Shown here piece after piece: positions 21,844-33,131 of a stretch of DNA of 64,000 bases. Where the stretch lies: contig OZ021725.1 in NCBI GenBank assembly GCA_963978545.1, positions 6,859,176 through 6,923,175 of the forward strand. The letters run 5' to 3'. Numbering within the stretch: the stretch's first letter is position 1; each line of letters opens with the position of its first letter. The translations under genes were made by a program, and so were the position numbers. This DNA comes from Linyphia triangularis. Lineage: Eukaryota; Arthropoda; Arachnida; Araneae; Linyphiidae. The notes under the pieces were generated by a model. The model worked only from the letters and a program-made list of their open reading frames with translations, was not told where the DNA came from and made no database searches.

Positions 21844-21975
21844 CTGGAAGAAGACACAAACATCAGCTTCAACGCAACACACTGATAAATAATGACGCAC
21901 TGCTTGTGATCAGTATACTTTCACGCACTAGTCAGTAGTGCACCGTTAATAGCTCACTGTTGGTCAGTAATAATA

Positions 21976-22563
21976 CAGGGTGTCCATAAAGTCTCTCTAA
22001 AACTTCAAAAATTCCTTAAAAAAAACTTTTGATGAGATATGAAAATGAAATTTGTTATAGATAGTTAGTATGAAAGTTTTTATTAATTATTGTTTTGTAT
22101 ATTGTGCCACATTAAGGTCTCGATGCTCTTAATTTCCTTGATAAAACATTTCCATGTCAGTGGATTGGACGCAATGGTCTAATTCCTTGGTCACCTCAGT
22201 CCCCTTATATCACGCCCCTGTACATCTTTCTGGGAGGGCATGTTTAAAGATCGTGTACACCGAACAAAGGTGTGGGATATCACTGACCTAATACAAAGGA
22301 TCACAGAAGCATCGGCACCTTTGTTGCAGAGGATATGGCTAGAAATCGAGTATCGCCTTCATGAGCTCCGCGCAAGTAATGCTGATCTTACAGAGTTTTA
22401 TTAATTGCTGTAAAAAATACTTTAATAATTCCATTTTATAATAAAATAAGTATATAAGTTTCTTTTAAAATAAAATAAATATATACAAGTTTCAAGTTTG
22501 TATCTTTTCAGTATTTTGTTTAATTAGCGCTGGCGTTTGTAAAAACACTTTGTGGACATCCAG
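21976..22563. mobile_element. Internally deleted mariner
   Basis: TA-flanked; ends CAGGGTGTCCATAAAGTCTC and the complement of CTGGATGTCCACAAAGTG. Contains a 3' transposase fragment at 22246-22404 after a frameshifted CITPLYIFL-like segment. Lies 132 bp beyond the fibulin exon. Confidence 0.82.
22246..22404 (+). pseudogene. Mariner-superfamily transposase C-terminal fragment
   Basis: Reads KDRVHRTKVWDITDLIQRIT ... LLQRIWLEIEYRLHELRASN and ends LTEFY-stop. The K-D-x-V-(Y/H) start directly follows the DFFLWG box position in this family, so this is the tail after the last catalytic residue. Dead. Confidence 0.75.
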
Positions 22564-22746
22564 TATCATGTTAGTCAGTAGCACACTCTAACAAGGGGAC
22601 CTTACGGTCTCGGACATTCAGATCGGGATGAGACTCGGCAGATTGGTAATATACCTTAAGGGTATCCACACAGTAAAGCAATAAAGTGCACTAGCCGGAA
22701 GATTCAGAAAAAACTGGCTACAAAGTGTTACGTGCAGCTTATATAC

Positions 22747-22992
22747 TATACTAAACTTCAACTTAACTAGACATCACTTAGACGATAGATCGTCACTGTG
22801 CTCATAGGCATTTAATCCATTCTAGAGGAGTAAAGACATAATTCTCGCCAAACCTTATAACCTTTTGTTCTCTACAGGGTTGTGGTTTGGCGAACATTAT
22901 GCTTTCACGACGCCAAAATGGATTAAATAACTATGAGCACCGTGACGATCTATCGTCTAAGTGATATCTAGTTAAGTTGAAGTTTAGTATAG
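22747..22992. mobile_element. Fold-back MITE family D, copy 5
   Basis: Complete hairpin inserted at TATA in the left arm of H (the right arm reads through the site as ACTAGTATATAAGC). Confidence 0.88.
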
Positions 22993-23002
22993 TAGAGATG
23001 TT

Positions 23003-23075
23003 TGCTCTACAACTCCCGGTGGCTAAGTGGTCAACGTGCTGGGTTCCCGTACTGGCGATCTGGGTTCGATACCTC
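23003..23075 (+). repeat. tRNA-like segment, left arm of H
   Basis: GGTGGCTAAGTGGTCAACGT (A-box-like) and GGGTTCGATACC (B box). An inverted partner lies at 23480-23560. No convincing full cloverleaf, so this is a tRNA-derived repeat head, not a tRNA gene. Confidence 0.6.
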
Positions 23076-23479
23076 GTGAGATATTATTATTATTATTATT
23101 TTTTTATTATTATTATTTTTTCGTCCACTTATAAAGTAACTGTTACAACTAACTGAAATTTGAATTAAAGATAATATTTTATTTTTAAATACGTAATGTG
23201 TTTAATGAAGGTACAGTAAAACTCTACTTGCTATTCACACAAACAAGTGATTATAAATTTTGAGATATTATAAGCTGTTGAGAAATAAATGATTTTCGCA
23301 ATAAACTTGAAGAACCAGTTTCTATATGGAAGAGTAGGAATGTTGTCCTATTGTACATAAGCAGGAAGTCAGACATTTTCAAAACCCTAACCGTACTTAT
23401 CGAACAATTGTTCCACCCCTACCCAACCCACTTTATAAATTGACTTTATAAATTAAAAAAAAAAAAAAAATACAACACT

Positions 23480-23560
23480 AGGTATCGACCCGGATCGCCC
23501 GTAAGGAAACCCAGCACGCTGACCACTTAGCCACCGGGGAACTGCAGAGCAAAAATCTCT
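23480..23560 (-). repeat. tRNA-like segment, right arm of H
   Basis: Inverted partner of 23003-23075; minus-strand GGTGGCTAAGTGGTCAGCGT then GGGTCGATACC. Confidence 0.6.
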
Positions 23561-23601
23561 ACTAGTATATAAGCTGTGCGTAACACTTTAGACCCTGTTT
23601 T

Positions 23602-24320
23602 AATCCATCGAAGCCAATTATTGGGGGAAGTGGATGGTTATTGAAGTGCTCAGCAATTCCCACCCAGTTAGGAGCCAAAGCCCTCCAGCAACCCACGGAA
23701 GGTTCTCTCTTGTAAAGAAAGGGAAATGGGTGGAGGAGTAGTAAAGCCCTATTTAATTATTTTATTTAATATTATTTTATTGTTGTCTTTAAGACAACTC
23801 TTTGTACTGTAACTTTAGCATAATCTTAAATTATGCTACATTTATTCTTTTCAGTGAAATTACTTTCACTATATTTAGCTTACTATAGAGGAATCTAAAT
23901 TCCCTACAATTATTCCCTTGTCCTTTTTTATGTTTAGAAAATGCTGAAAAACCAATAAAAAGCAAAAATTTTTGAAAAACTAAATAAAAAGCAAAAAATT
24001 TTGAAAAACCAAATAAAAACCAAAAAAATTTGAAAAACCATATAAAAAAAAAAAAAAAAAAAAAAAATTGTATTGTAGATAACCAACTCTCGTTGGATTT
24101 ATTTTGTGATGTCCCAATTTTATATGTTCTTATTTATTTCTCATCACTGATGAGCTCTAATGTTTTCCCCTTGAGTGTTCTTTCCCCCTTTACTCAGTCA
24201 TTCCTTGATCCTAAGTGAGACCATGCAAGTTCATTGCCAATTGGCAAAATTTAGATGAAGAGGTTACGCCCCCCTAGGGCACAGGTACCTTGCTCCAATG
24301 CAAATAAAAGCAAAAAAAAG
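23602..24320 (+). mobile_element. Non-LTR retroposon (3' part) in right arm of H
   Basis: Perfect 13-bp duplication TAGACCCTGTTTT at 23589-23601 and 24321-24333, and an A-rich 3' end (AAAAGCAAAAAAAAG). The body has poly(A) runs and no clear frame; superfamily unknown. Confidence 0.8.
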
Positions 24321-24443
24321 TAGACCCTGTTTTCTCGGAATCTTCTGGCTAGTGCGCTTTATTGCTTTACTGTGTGGATACCCTCAAGATATACTACTAA
24401 TCTGCAGAGTCTCATCCCGAATCTGAATTTCCGAGACCGTAAG

Positions 24444-24612
24444 GCGGTATAGTGGTTAGCGTGCTAGCTTCTAGACCGCGAGGTTGCGGGTTCCGAGTCC
24501 CGTGTTAGGCATGGGTGTTTGTAAATGTATGTTGGCTTGTCTAATGACGAATGTTTCGGCGCATTATAGCCCTCGTGTTGCTGACGGTGCCAGATAATCT
24601 GAAAACAACCAA
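24444..24612 (+). mobile_element. SINE family E, copy 3 (5' truncated)
   Basis: Starts inside the tRNA head (GCGGTATAGTGGTTAGCGTG); perfect 13-bp duplication CCGAGACCGTAAG at 24431-24443 and 24613-24625 interrupts the right end of H. Confidence 0.92.
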
Positions 24613-25051
24613 CCGAGACCGTAAGGTCCCCTTGTAAGTAAGACACTGGGAAAGATGAAGCAGTTGCCTCAAATGTTTGCTACGATGTAGAATCACATAC
24701 CAGAGTATGCAGTAGCGGCAAGGGCGTGCCAATTCACAAAGCAAGGTATTGGGGGAAAATTCAAAAATCACACGATGTCCCTAAGTTACTCCGATCTACG
24801 GTTGTTAATAAAAAAATTCGTTTCATCTATACTCTAAGAGCCCCACCGTTTAAATGATGGACTTCTTGGTTTAAAAAAAATAATTTAAGCCATAAAAACA
24901 GAGTTTTTAAAAATCCTTTATAAGCATTATCAATTTTTATATTCATTTAACACAGCGCCGATATCAAAAACATTTCTATCGACAAAATGTGCGGCAAACT
25001 ACGTTTCAAAATTTATTTATTAAAAATCCAAATATCGTTTATTTTTTCTGA

Positions 25052-25781
25052 TTAAGGGGGTCCAGTACCGAAATTTGTTCAAAAATCCTAATTTTTTTTT
25101 CTGATTTTAAAAAATAGTTCATACATTTCTGAAGAGAATGATGTTTTTATCTTATTCCTCCGGTGATTAGAACGCCACAAAATTACCTGTGATTTAAAGA
25201 TCACTAATGGGCGTAACACCTTGAACCGTCTGCTTAAAGTGCGATTTTCGAGCACTAGTGTTTTTCACAGATGTTGCATATTCAAATCGATATATCTCCA
25301 GAACCATTAACAACTGGCTATTCAAATTTTTGGAGCATTTAATTTATATAGTTTTAAATATTTTGTCTTCACAGAATTTTATTTTTTTAATTCTGTTTGA
25401 AAATATAATTTTTAGCGTACAAGATAACATAAAAAAAAGCAAAAATTTCAATATTTTAACTTTGAGAAATTTTTTTAATTTTTTTTAATTCACCTATCAA
25501 AATTCTGTGGAGAAAAAATTTTCTTTATATAATTATGTATTACAGAAAGCTTTCACTTTGAAATTTTTTTTATTTTTTCTTGACTTATATCAAAATACGC
25601 AAACATTAATTATTATGGATTTTTCTTGGTTTTTAATTTTTTTTTTAAGTAACAAAACACAATATTTAAAAAAACATTTTCTCAAAGATATATAAATAGT
25701 ATCTCATACATAAAATAAATTTTTGACATAAAAATGTACATAAATAAAGTTTTTTTTATTTTCGGTACCGGACCCCCTTAA
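25052..25781. mobile_element. TTAA-flanked element, second large family
   Basis: 730 bp, TTAA at both ends, inverted ends GGGGGTCCAGTACCGAAA and TTTCGGTACCGGACCCCC. Very AT-rich interior without a real gene. piggyBac-type. Confidence 0.85.
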
Positions 25782-25819
25782 AGTAATTTTATTAGTTATT
25801 TATTTAAAAAAAAAAAACT

Positions 25820-26060
25820 TTTGGCAACAGAAAAGAGTTTAAAAAATTATCGGTTCAATGTTATTTAAACGCGATTGGATGACGGCAACTTGGTTTATTA
25901 GTATTCCGTAAAAGCGACATTTTAGTGACATTTAACAGCACCGAAATTTGATAGAATGCATTGTCATCGACATCGAACCTATCTGCCAAGTTTCAGCTCG
26001 ATTGGATGACAGCAAGGGAGTTAATAAGGCCTCCGTAAGTTCCGCCACCATCGACAAACA
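25820..26060. repeat. Dispersed repeat family L
   Basis: GATTGGATGACGGCAACTTG, GATAGAATGCATTGTCATCG and TTTCAGCTCGATTGGATGAC also occur, diverged, at about 34535-34680 and 35495-35760. No ends defined. A (TA)n run follows near 26088-26115. Confidence 0.5.
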
Positions 26061-27401
26061 AAATCGAAGTTAGCATAAACTATTTAAAATATATATATAT
26101 ATATATATATATATTATGATATGTAGGTGCTGAATGTAAATTTAGACACTATCACAAGTATTGTAATTGTTTATATCACATTTTTTCACAATGGATGGAT
26201 CATGAGCTCGATACTCTGATCATCAGGCTAAAGGGACCCCCACCTATTGTTTCTATCCCATTAAAACATTTCTTCCTCAAAACAATAGTTTCACTATAAA
26301 CCCCAATTCACTCTAATTTAAAATACTTTTTGAAAGATACGTAGGCCCATCTTGTGTTTACTAAGTGAGTGCCTATATAGACTAACTTTGTAGACCCATT
26401 GGTAGAAGTGGTGAAAAAAAGTTTTAAATAATGCTAATAAATGTGCATACTTTTATGAAATTAAATTCATAGGGAATTCTAATTTTTTTTTTTTTTTAAT
26501 AGCTTGTCTTTATATGAAGCAAGAATAGAAATTTAACTTAAAAGAAAGTTGCTCCAAAGTTAAAAGTTCACCAAGTGTAACAGTATTTGTTAATAAAAAT
26601 ACTTATATCTTATCATACAAAGTAATATAAAATCATACATTTTTATAATAGTAGGATATATAAGGGTGGAGCGAAACAACCTTTTTTTCGAAATTCCAAT
26701 CTGCAGGGGGTGTAAAAGTTGTATTTTCGGTTTATTATTTCATCGTAAAAGTTTGATCAAAATATCTTAATATCATCCGGTGCCCCAAGTCCTTTGAAAA
26801 ATTGCTGAAAAGGGATTTTTTAGGAAACAATTCGTAAAAAAAAATATTCACATAATCGGCAGGATAATTTATTAAGTTCAGTGTAATCCTCTGATTTGAA
26901 GTTATGTTTTGGCACTTTAAAAATTCTAATGTTTACGGGTTTTTTCTTTTGACTTCTAGCAATTAATTTTCGGGATCAGAAAAAAAAAAAGCTGTTTTGC
27001 TGAATAACATCACCAACTATAGCTCGGATATCCGGTGCCATATATCGAGAAAATGATATATGTCTCCATATATGACGGATTCCTTCTGTAAGAGACCTGT
27101 TACTTTTACATGAAACCATAAAGGGGCATATACTTTCATAATATACGTGGTAAGGTATAACACATTTTCTGATGGAGTTTCTGAACCTGCATACAATCAC
27201 AAAATAAAGTTTACAGTTGTTAGCCATCTTGAGTCTGCAACAAGACCAGGTTTTTAAAATGAAAGATCGGAAGAACATGCACCAAGTGATACAGCTAAGC
27301 AAATATTATATAAATATTTCTGGTCATTACTGAGAATCAAACTATCTATATTCGGCGTATTTTCTAAACTTATTGAGACAAATTTCTTTATTGTGAGATT
27401 C

Positions 27402-27773
27402 TAGCAGGTTTTAATGGCTTTGCCAATTGGCTTAAAAAATGCTTTGGGACCAACTGGGGCACCATCCAATGCACATAAGAGGTGTCGTAATGGCAATTTG
27501 TTGGTATGGAGCAAGCAAATGCACCATCGTAATGGCGACCCAAGCTCCAGCAAATGAATTACTCTTCTTTTGTGATAGAACAAACGTCAATGACGTTTGT
27601 TCCATCACATTCAATTACACTAAGTTCATGCAGATCTATTCCACTTCCAGAAATTGTACCATGAACTCTTTTAGTTTTTGCTTCTCCAGTTTTCACAATA
27701 ACATGGCCAATATATTGCGAGCCTGGTTCCTGAAGAATTGTAAAATGGTCTTCTTTTTTCAGTACTTGGATAC
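27402..27773 (-). pseudogene. Broken transposon-type protein of element U
   Basis: Minus strand shows LKKEDHFTILQEPGSQYIGH ... DLHELSVIECDGTNVIDVCS, a stop, then in another frame LLHTNKLPLRHLLCALDGAP and GPKAFFKPIGKAIKTC-stop. The N-(E/K)-L-P-L-R-H-L-x5-DG-x-x-x-GP-x-x-F-x-x-x-IGK pattern looks like a protein repeated in arthropod genomes that I believe is transposon-borne; I cannot name its superfamily. Frameshifted, and its 5' end is cut by the mariner. Confidence 0.5.
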
Positions 27774-27822
27774 TACAAGGTGAGACCGAAAAGAAAGGTG
27801 ACTGATGTTATAATAATCACTA

Positions 27823-28482
27823 TAGTCCGAGAGGCGACTGCAATTTTTGGACCTCATCGAACATCATTCTGAATTTTTTATAGAGATTTGAGAAAAGTGA
27901 GTAGATTAGGAATCCACTGGTCTGCCGTGGCAAAAATGGCCGAAACTGATCGAAAATCGACTTGGAATGAGTCGAACTAAAATCCGATTGCCAAATATGT
28001 CATAACTTGCCAAAAATAGAACAAACTTTTTCGTCTGGCAACCCTGCATTTTGATTTTCAATGAGAAAAAGAGCAAACGATTTTTGATTTCTGGCTTGGA
28101 AAATGTGTATCTTTTAAAAGTAAGCCAAATTGGCGACATCAGTTACGTCATCCGTGACGTAATGTTTATTGCCAACTTGGCTCCCTTTTAATAGATGCAA
28201 GTAGACCGTCGCCAGATATCTGAATCGTCTGCAACCTTCTTAATTGATAATTAAAGAGTGAGGGTTACCAAATAAAAAAAATGCTCATTATTTGGCAAGT
28301 TATGGCTCATTTGGCAATTGGATTTAGTTCAACTTATTAAAAGTCGAATTTCGACCAGTTTCGGCCATTTTTGCCACGGCAGACCAGTGGATTCGTAATC
28401 TACTCACTTTTCTCTAATTTCTATAAAAAAATCAGAATGATGTTCGATGAGGTCCAAAAATTGCAGTCGCCTCTCAGTCTAC
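27823..28482. mobile_element. Fold-back MITE family C, copy 3
   Basis: Complete palindrome, TATAGTCCGAGAGGCGACTG at left, CAGTCGCCTCTCAGTCTA at right, inserted in the mariner arm. Confidence 0.88.
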
Positions 28483-28490
28483 TATATTAG

Positions 28491-29238
28491 CAGTGCTAGA
28501 AGTGTGGGTAGACGCGGGGTGACGCGTCCCCCCACTTTTCAAGAAAATACCCATGCGTCCCCCCCCTTTTAAAAACACTGAAATCCATCCTCCCCCCACT
28601 TTAAAAAGTATTCATTCCTCCCAAAAACAACTATTGAAAAATAACATTAGCCTTTAAATGTAGTGACACTGGGAAAAAGTTATTTATTTTTACACTTGAA
28701 AACTTTAAAACTATTTATGGTATGTATATCAAATTATTATAAAAATGTATTGTACTACTTTGTATACAGATATTATTATTTTTACTAACAAATACAGTTA
28801 CACTTGGGCAACTTTTTACTTTGGAGGAACTTTCTTTTAAGTTAAATTTCTACTCTTGTTTCATATAAAGACAAAATCTTTTTAGAATTCTGTATTAATT
28901 TAATTTCATGAAAGTACGCACATTTATAAGTATTATTTAAATCTAAATAAACAGTTATGTATTTAACATTAAATTATTACTTCACCTTATCTCTTACTTC
29001 CAAGTAAAAAAACTAAGTCACCGAATAGTCATTACAATAACAATACATTTTGGACCCTCGTTTAATGTTAATGTTAGGAAGTATAAATTATTTTTTTTAC
29101 TAGTTAAAAGTTTTATTATAAGTTACAAATTTTATAAAATTTATGGTTGAAGATGGCAGAAGGGAAGTGGGGGGGGGGGTCACTTGTCACCAAATTTTGG
29201 GCGTCCCCCCCACCTTTTTTTCACCACTTCTACCACTG
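28491..29238 (+). mobile_element. hAT-type element, innermost copy
   Basis: 748 bp, ends CAGTGCTAGAAGTG and CACTTCTACCACTG, perfect 8-bp duplication TATATTAG (28483-28490, 29239-29246). C- and G-runs lie inside each end. Non-coding. Confidence 0.9.
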
Positions 29239-29499
29239 TATATTAGCAGATAAATACATCACTGTCCTTCAAAGAAGTTCCCGCCGTCTACAATACACTT
29301 CTGACAACGTTCATTCAAGTTCTTGAAACTTCTGAAAAAGTCCTCCTTTGAGACTGTCTTGAGTTCCTTGGTAACAGCAGCTTGTCTGAGATGCTTGAAA
29401 ATCAGTTTCCCTTCAGTGCTAATTTCAGTAGTGGAAAGAGGATAAAATCTGCTGGCGCTAGATCAGAGGAATAAGGAGGGTGTAATACTACAACTGAAA

Positions 29500-29661
29500 T
29501 TGGCACTGAAGGGAACCCGATTTTCAAGCATCTCAGACATTCAAGCTGCTGTTACCAAGGAACTTAAGACAGTCTCAAAGGAGGACTTTTTCAGAAGTTT
29601 CAGGAACTTGTATGAACGTTATCAGAAGTGTATTGTAGACGGCGGGGAACTACTTTGAAGG
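29500..29661 (+). pseudogene. Mariner transposase C-terminus, right arm (inverted partner 29255-29430)
   Basis: Reads VTKELKTVSKEDFFRSFRNL then YERYQKCIVDGGELL-stop. F-x2-(C/S)-(F/L)-x3-Y/W-x-R-x-x-(K/R)-C-I is the usual end of mariner transposases. The same segment appears inverted at 29255-29430. Confidence 0.7.
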
Positions 29662-30834
29662 ACAGTGATGTATTTATCTGCAAATATATAATACAGTGAT
29701 TATTATGACATCAGTCACCTTACTTTTCGGTCTCACCTTGTATTTCAAACCCTTCTTGAATGTAGCACATATTTTTGATCCTGTGTTCAAGGTCAAATTG
29801 TGGGAATGTCTGACTTAGAGAAACAGGGGTGATAGTATTTTTTTTAATGGGGTTTAGAATGAAAACTTACGTTTTTGGAAAAATTAAATATGCTTAATAA
29901 CTTTACCTCCATGTGTCACTTTATATAAATGCAGTAACTTAACATTATGTTTAGGAATGTCATAAAGTATAAAATGCAAGTATTGTTCCAATGTATTTTA
30001 CACTATATGGTCTGTTTATTTAGAGGCAAAATTTGCATAAAATTTTACTTTTTGAGAGTTTTCTGGTGTTTTGGGGCACCGGAAGATACCATTTAAAATT
30101 AAAATAAGTCGGTGCTATGTCTATTTAAAAATGCAAAATCCAACTTTTGCACCCCCTGCCGAATCATTTTCCCGACTTTTTAATTTTTCGCTCCTCTTTA
30201 ATATGTATATCATAAATAGTTTTAAAGTTTTAAAATGTAAAAAAAAAAAAAAAAAAAATCCCTTTTTCCCAGTGTCCCTCCATTTAAAAGTTAATGTTAT
30301 TTTTCATTGGTAATTTTTATAAGCGGATTGAGTGTTTTGAAAAGTGGGGGGATGGATTTCAAGGGTTTTAGAAGTGGGGGGGGGGGAGCGTCTACCCACA
30401 CTTCCAGCACTGCCTAGACCAAAACCAAAATAATGATATAAACATGGAAACAATCAAATGACTGTCGATCGAAATTTCGATTAGCTTTGTGGAGGAAGAA
30501 TGCAATCTCAAGTGTGTTATCACTTCAATCGGAATCGTGATAATTTGCGAAGTTGAAACTTTCTTGAGTCTATTTACTACTCGAAAAGTGATATTTGTTA
30601 TCACTGGAAGAAAATTTCTCGCCAAAAGGAAACAAGATTTTAAATAAATTATGGTTAGAAAATCCCGGCAACTGCTTTAAACAAAAAGTAGCATGTAGAA
30701 TAAACTGTGAAAGACATTCAAAATGTAACTTAATTACAGCATACTGAAACTAAAATTAAAGTTTAAAATTACTACATGATCTTAACCTGAAGGAATACAG
30801 AACAAACATTGATGATATCAAATCAAAACTAGTA

Positions 30835-31508
30835 GTGTGGAACATCGCACAACTATTAGTTGCACTTAATACTGGTCGCTGCATTTAAACTTGACATGGA
30901 CTGGTATAGTTTACCGTTTTCATATTTTCATTAATTAAAAAAAAAGGCTGGTGATATTTTTTGTGATAAATATTACATTAACAAAACTCGCTAAAACAGC
31001 AGTCGCTTTTGGGTGATATGTTTTCTGGTAAATATTACAATATCCTTTATTGTAAGTGAAACAGAAGAGAAACTGACATTTGATGGGCGATGCTCAAAGG
31101 AAGAAAATGGAAGCTCGAGGAAGAAATGCTATAAAGACGTAAAAAGTTGAAAAATGAATGTTTTTGACACAGAGTTCCCTAATCACAGGTGTTAAACACA
31201 TTCATTTTTCAACTTTTTACGCCTTTATTTTATTTCTATGGAAATTTCGGAGGTAAAGACGTGTCGAACACCTCAAAAGTATTACCACGACGATTATGAT
31301 AAAAAAATTGTAAAAGCAGTTTTTTGGCAATTGCTTAAAAAAACAAGGACAGCTACCTTTTGCGCAAGTACAGTTTTGACGAAAACTTAAATGACCGGTT
31401 CCATGGCAACCACTAACCCGTATACAAAAGTTGAACATCGTAGTTGTCAATCCTTTCAGGAGGTATGTTGACCACGGATTGACACACACAAAGACATTTT
31501 TTCTAGGA

Positions 31509-31555
<47 letters not shown>

Positions 31556-31890
31556 CACGTTCCAAAATGTGTAAAAATGCAAAACAATAATAATAATAAT
31601 TTTTTTGACAAAATGCAATTCTTTCATTAAATGACAATTTTTTTGACAAAATGCAATTCTTTCATTAAATGATAATTTTTTTGACAAAATGCAATTCTTT
31701 CATTAAATGATAATTTTTTTGACAAAATGCAATTCTTTCATTAAATGATAATTTTTTTGACAAAATGCAATTCTTTCATTAAATGATAATTTTTTTGACA
31801 AAATGCAATTCTTTCATTAAATGATAATTTTTTTGACAAAATGCAATTCTTTCATTTGTTGAAATATGGATAATTGAAAGTAAAAATGAT
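30835..31890 (+). mobile_element. Repeat family B, copy 3, 3' end tandemly expanded
   Basis: Starts AGTGTGGAACATCGCACAAC; ends GATAATTGAAAGTAAAAATG. A poly(T) of ~37 bases (31511-31547) and the 38-bp array sit in its 3' half. Confidence 0.75.
31598..31857. repeat. 38-bp minisatellite, ~7 units
   Basis: TTGACAAAATGCAATTCTTT recurs every 38 bp (GACA at 31607, 31645, 31683, 31721, 31759, 31797, 31835), nearly identical. The unit equals the 3' subterminal part of family B. Direct repeats lack unique spacers, so not CRISPR. Confidence 0.95.
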
Positions 31891-31973
31891 ATATATTTAT
31901 TAACATTCCCAATTTTGAAAAAAATTCTGCGGCTTTAAAATTCAAATTACAGCTCAAGTGAAATGATTGCTAT

Positions 31974-32154
31974 CAAGCCCGTAGTCAGAATCTTTTTTCG
32001 GGGGATGGGGGGGGGGAGGTTTATGGTCGAAGATTTGATTAAATACATATAAAAAGTTACACAAAAAAAGAAATGGAAGTAGTGAAACAAGGTTGCACAC
32101 AATTTGGAGGGGGGGGGGGAGGTCCAGTTGGTCCACCCCCTGACTACGGCCTTG
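31974..32154. mobile_element. Small hAT-type MITE inside LINE K3
   Basis: 181 bp, ends CAAGCCCGTAGTCAG and CTGACTACGGCCTTG, 8-bp duplication ATTGCTAT/ATTGCTAC (one mismatch). It splits the LINE RNase H frame between Ala and Thr/Ile of the E-x-I-A-x-D box. Confidence 0.85.
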
Positions 32155-32886
32155 ATTGCTACTGATCTGGGACTCGAAACTATTCTCTGCGAGAACGATT
32201 ATGACGAATTATGGATCCTGTCTGATAGCCGCAGCTCTCTTCACCATCTTAGTAATTGGATATTGGTAAATGACAAGACCAGTATATCTATTCTGCTCAA
32301 AGTAAAACAGATTTCGTTAAATCATGATGTCCACTTTCCATGGATCCCTTCTCATGTGGACATACATGGTAATGAATTGGCGGATAAACTTGCTAAGGAG
32401 GGTGGCAGTCACTCCACTCCTTCATCGGCCTTGACTTTTCTGGAATTATATACTCACGAGAAAAGTTAAAAACTTCATTAGAGTGGAGAGAGCCCCCCTC
32501 ACTGGTTTATGGGCAAAATCCCGGGAATGACTTTTGACCTCATGTGTGAAAGAGACTCCAGGACAGCAATTTCTAGACTGGTTAAGCGGTCACATCAGGG
32601 ACTAATCTAACGGGCAGTCGTGGCTTGTTTGGGCAGTCGTAAATTGAAAATGGGCAGTCGTAAATCTAAAATTGGGCAGTAGTAAAAAGTACAAAACAAA
32701 AATAAGTAATAAAAACTTTAAGAGGTATTATTTGAAAAATATTTTTTTTATTACATATCCCTTCATCCACTTAGCCCTTCTATTTTCTACCTGATAAAAT
32801 GTTTAAAAGAGGATGACTCAGTGTACTTCCTCATTAATTGTAATACATTTAATAAACATTTATCATATATTTTAACAATCGCTTTG

Positions 32887-33131
32887 GGGTTGTGGGTTCG
32901 GGCCTCTCTTCCTCCAAATATCGGTGTGTACCTAATGGGGGCTGGTGCACATTAAATCTGTCGTGGCCTCAATGTCCTCCCGTTGGTGTGGTGGGATCGG
33001 AGAGAGGGGTTTACACTAGAAGATTTCGATCTCGTATTCTTCTAGATGCTCAAAATTACGAGACGTATTTGGCTGTGTTAAGCACTTTATAAGTGGCAGA
33101 AATAGACAGTCGGTGGTTGCAAAACAAAACA
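32887..33131 (+). mobile_element. tRNA-related retroposon inside the K3 insertion
   Basis: Starts near a B-box-like GGGTTCGGGCC and ends AAAACAAAACAA; 10-bp duplication AATCGCTTTG at 32877-32886 and 33132-33141. The surrounding 32600-33370 carries GGGCAGTCGTAAAT repeats at both ends and was inserted in the LINE. Confidence 0.75.

Larger units (their letters stand above)
22591..24635. mobile_element. Large palindromic element H with tRNA-like arms
   Basis: Outer ends ACAAGGGGACCTTACGGTCT and its complement. The arms continue inverted for several hundred bp (GTATCCACACAGTAAAGCAA, GTGCACTAGCCGGAAGATTC) and include a tRNA-like box at their inner ends. Later insertions are D5 in the left arm, and a retroposon and SINE E3 in the right arm. 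TA-like junctions. Confidence 0.75.
27776..29740. mobile_element. Fold-back mariner, nested in U
   Basis: TA on both sides; perfect outer inverted ends CAAGGTGAGACCGAAAAG. Both arms hold the 3' end of a mariner transposase gene facing outwards, so it is a head-to-head duplicated mariner. Contains a family C MITE and a hAT element in the left arm. Confidence 0.88.
26660..30195. mobile_element. Element U, inverted-repeat DNA transposon remnant
   Basis: Imperfect inverted ends: CTGCAGGGGGTGTAAAAGTT ... TCCGGTGCCCCAAG on the left, CTTTTGCACCCCCTGCCG and GGGGCACCGGAAGAT on the right. Contains a broken protein gene (27402-27773) and the fold-back mariner at 27776-29740. Confidence 0.65.
26397..30412 (-). 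mobile_element. hAT-type element, outer shell of a four-level nest
   Basis: Left end CATTGGTAGAAGTGGTGAAA, right end ACACTTCCAGCACTG; flanks TGTAGACC and CCTAGACC (6 of 8 equal). The shell matches, in reverse, the intact 748-bp relative at 28491-29238. Interior is replaced by element U from ~26655 to ~30195. Confidence 0.75.

Noticed and set aside
21669..21872. Alternative minus-strand frame over the fibulin exon
   Set aside because: Shadow frame; the correct frame shows the paired-cysteine module and fits both splice phases.
31217..31687. 156-codon minus-strand frame
   Set aside because: Created by a poly(T) run (poly-Lys) and the 38-bp minisatellite in family B copy 3.
31598..31857. Regular 38-bp direct repeats resembling a CRISPR array
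   Set aside because: Units are contiguous with no unique spacers, and the context is eukaryotic; it is a minisatellite.
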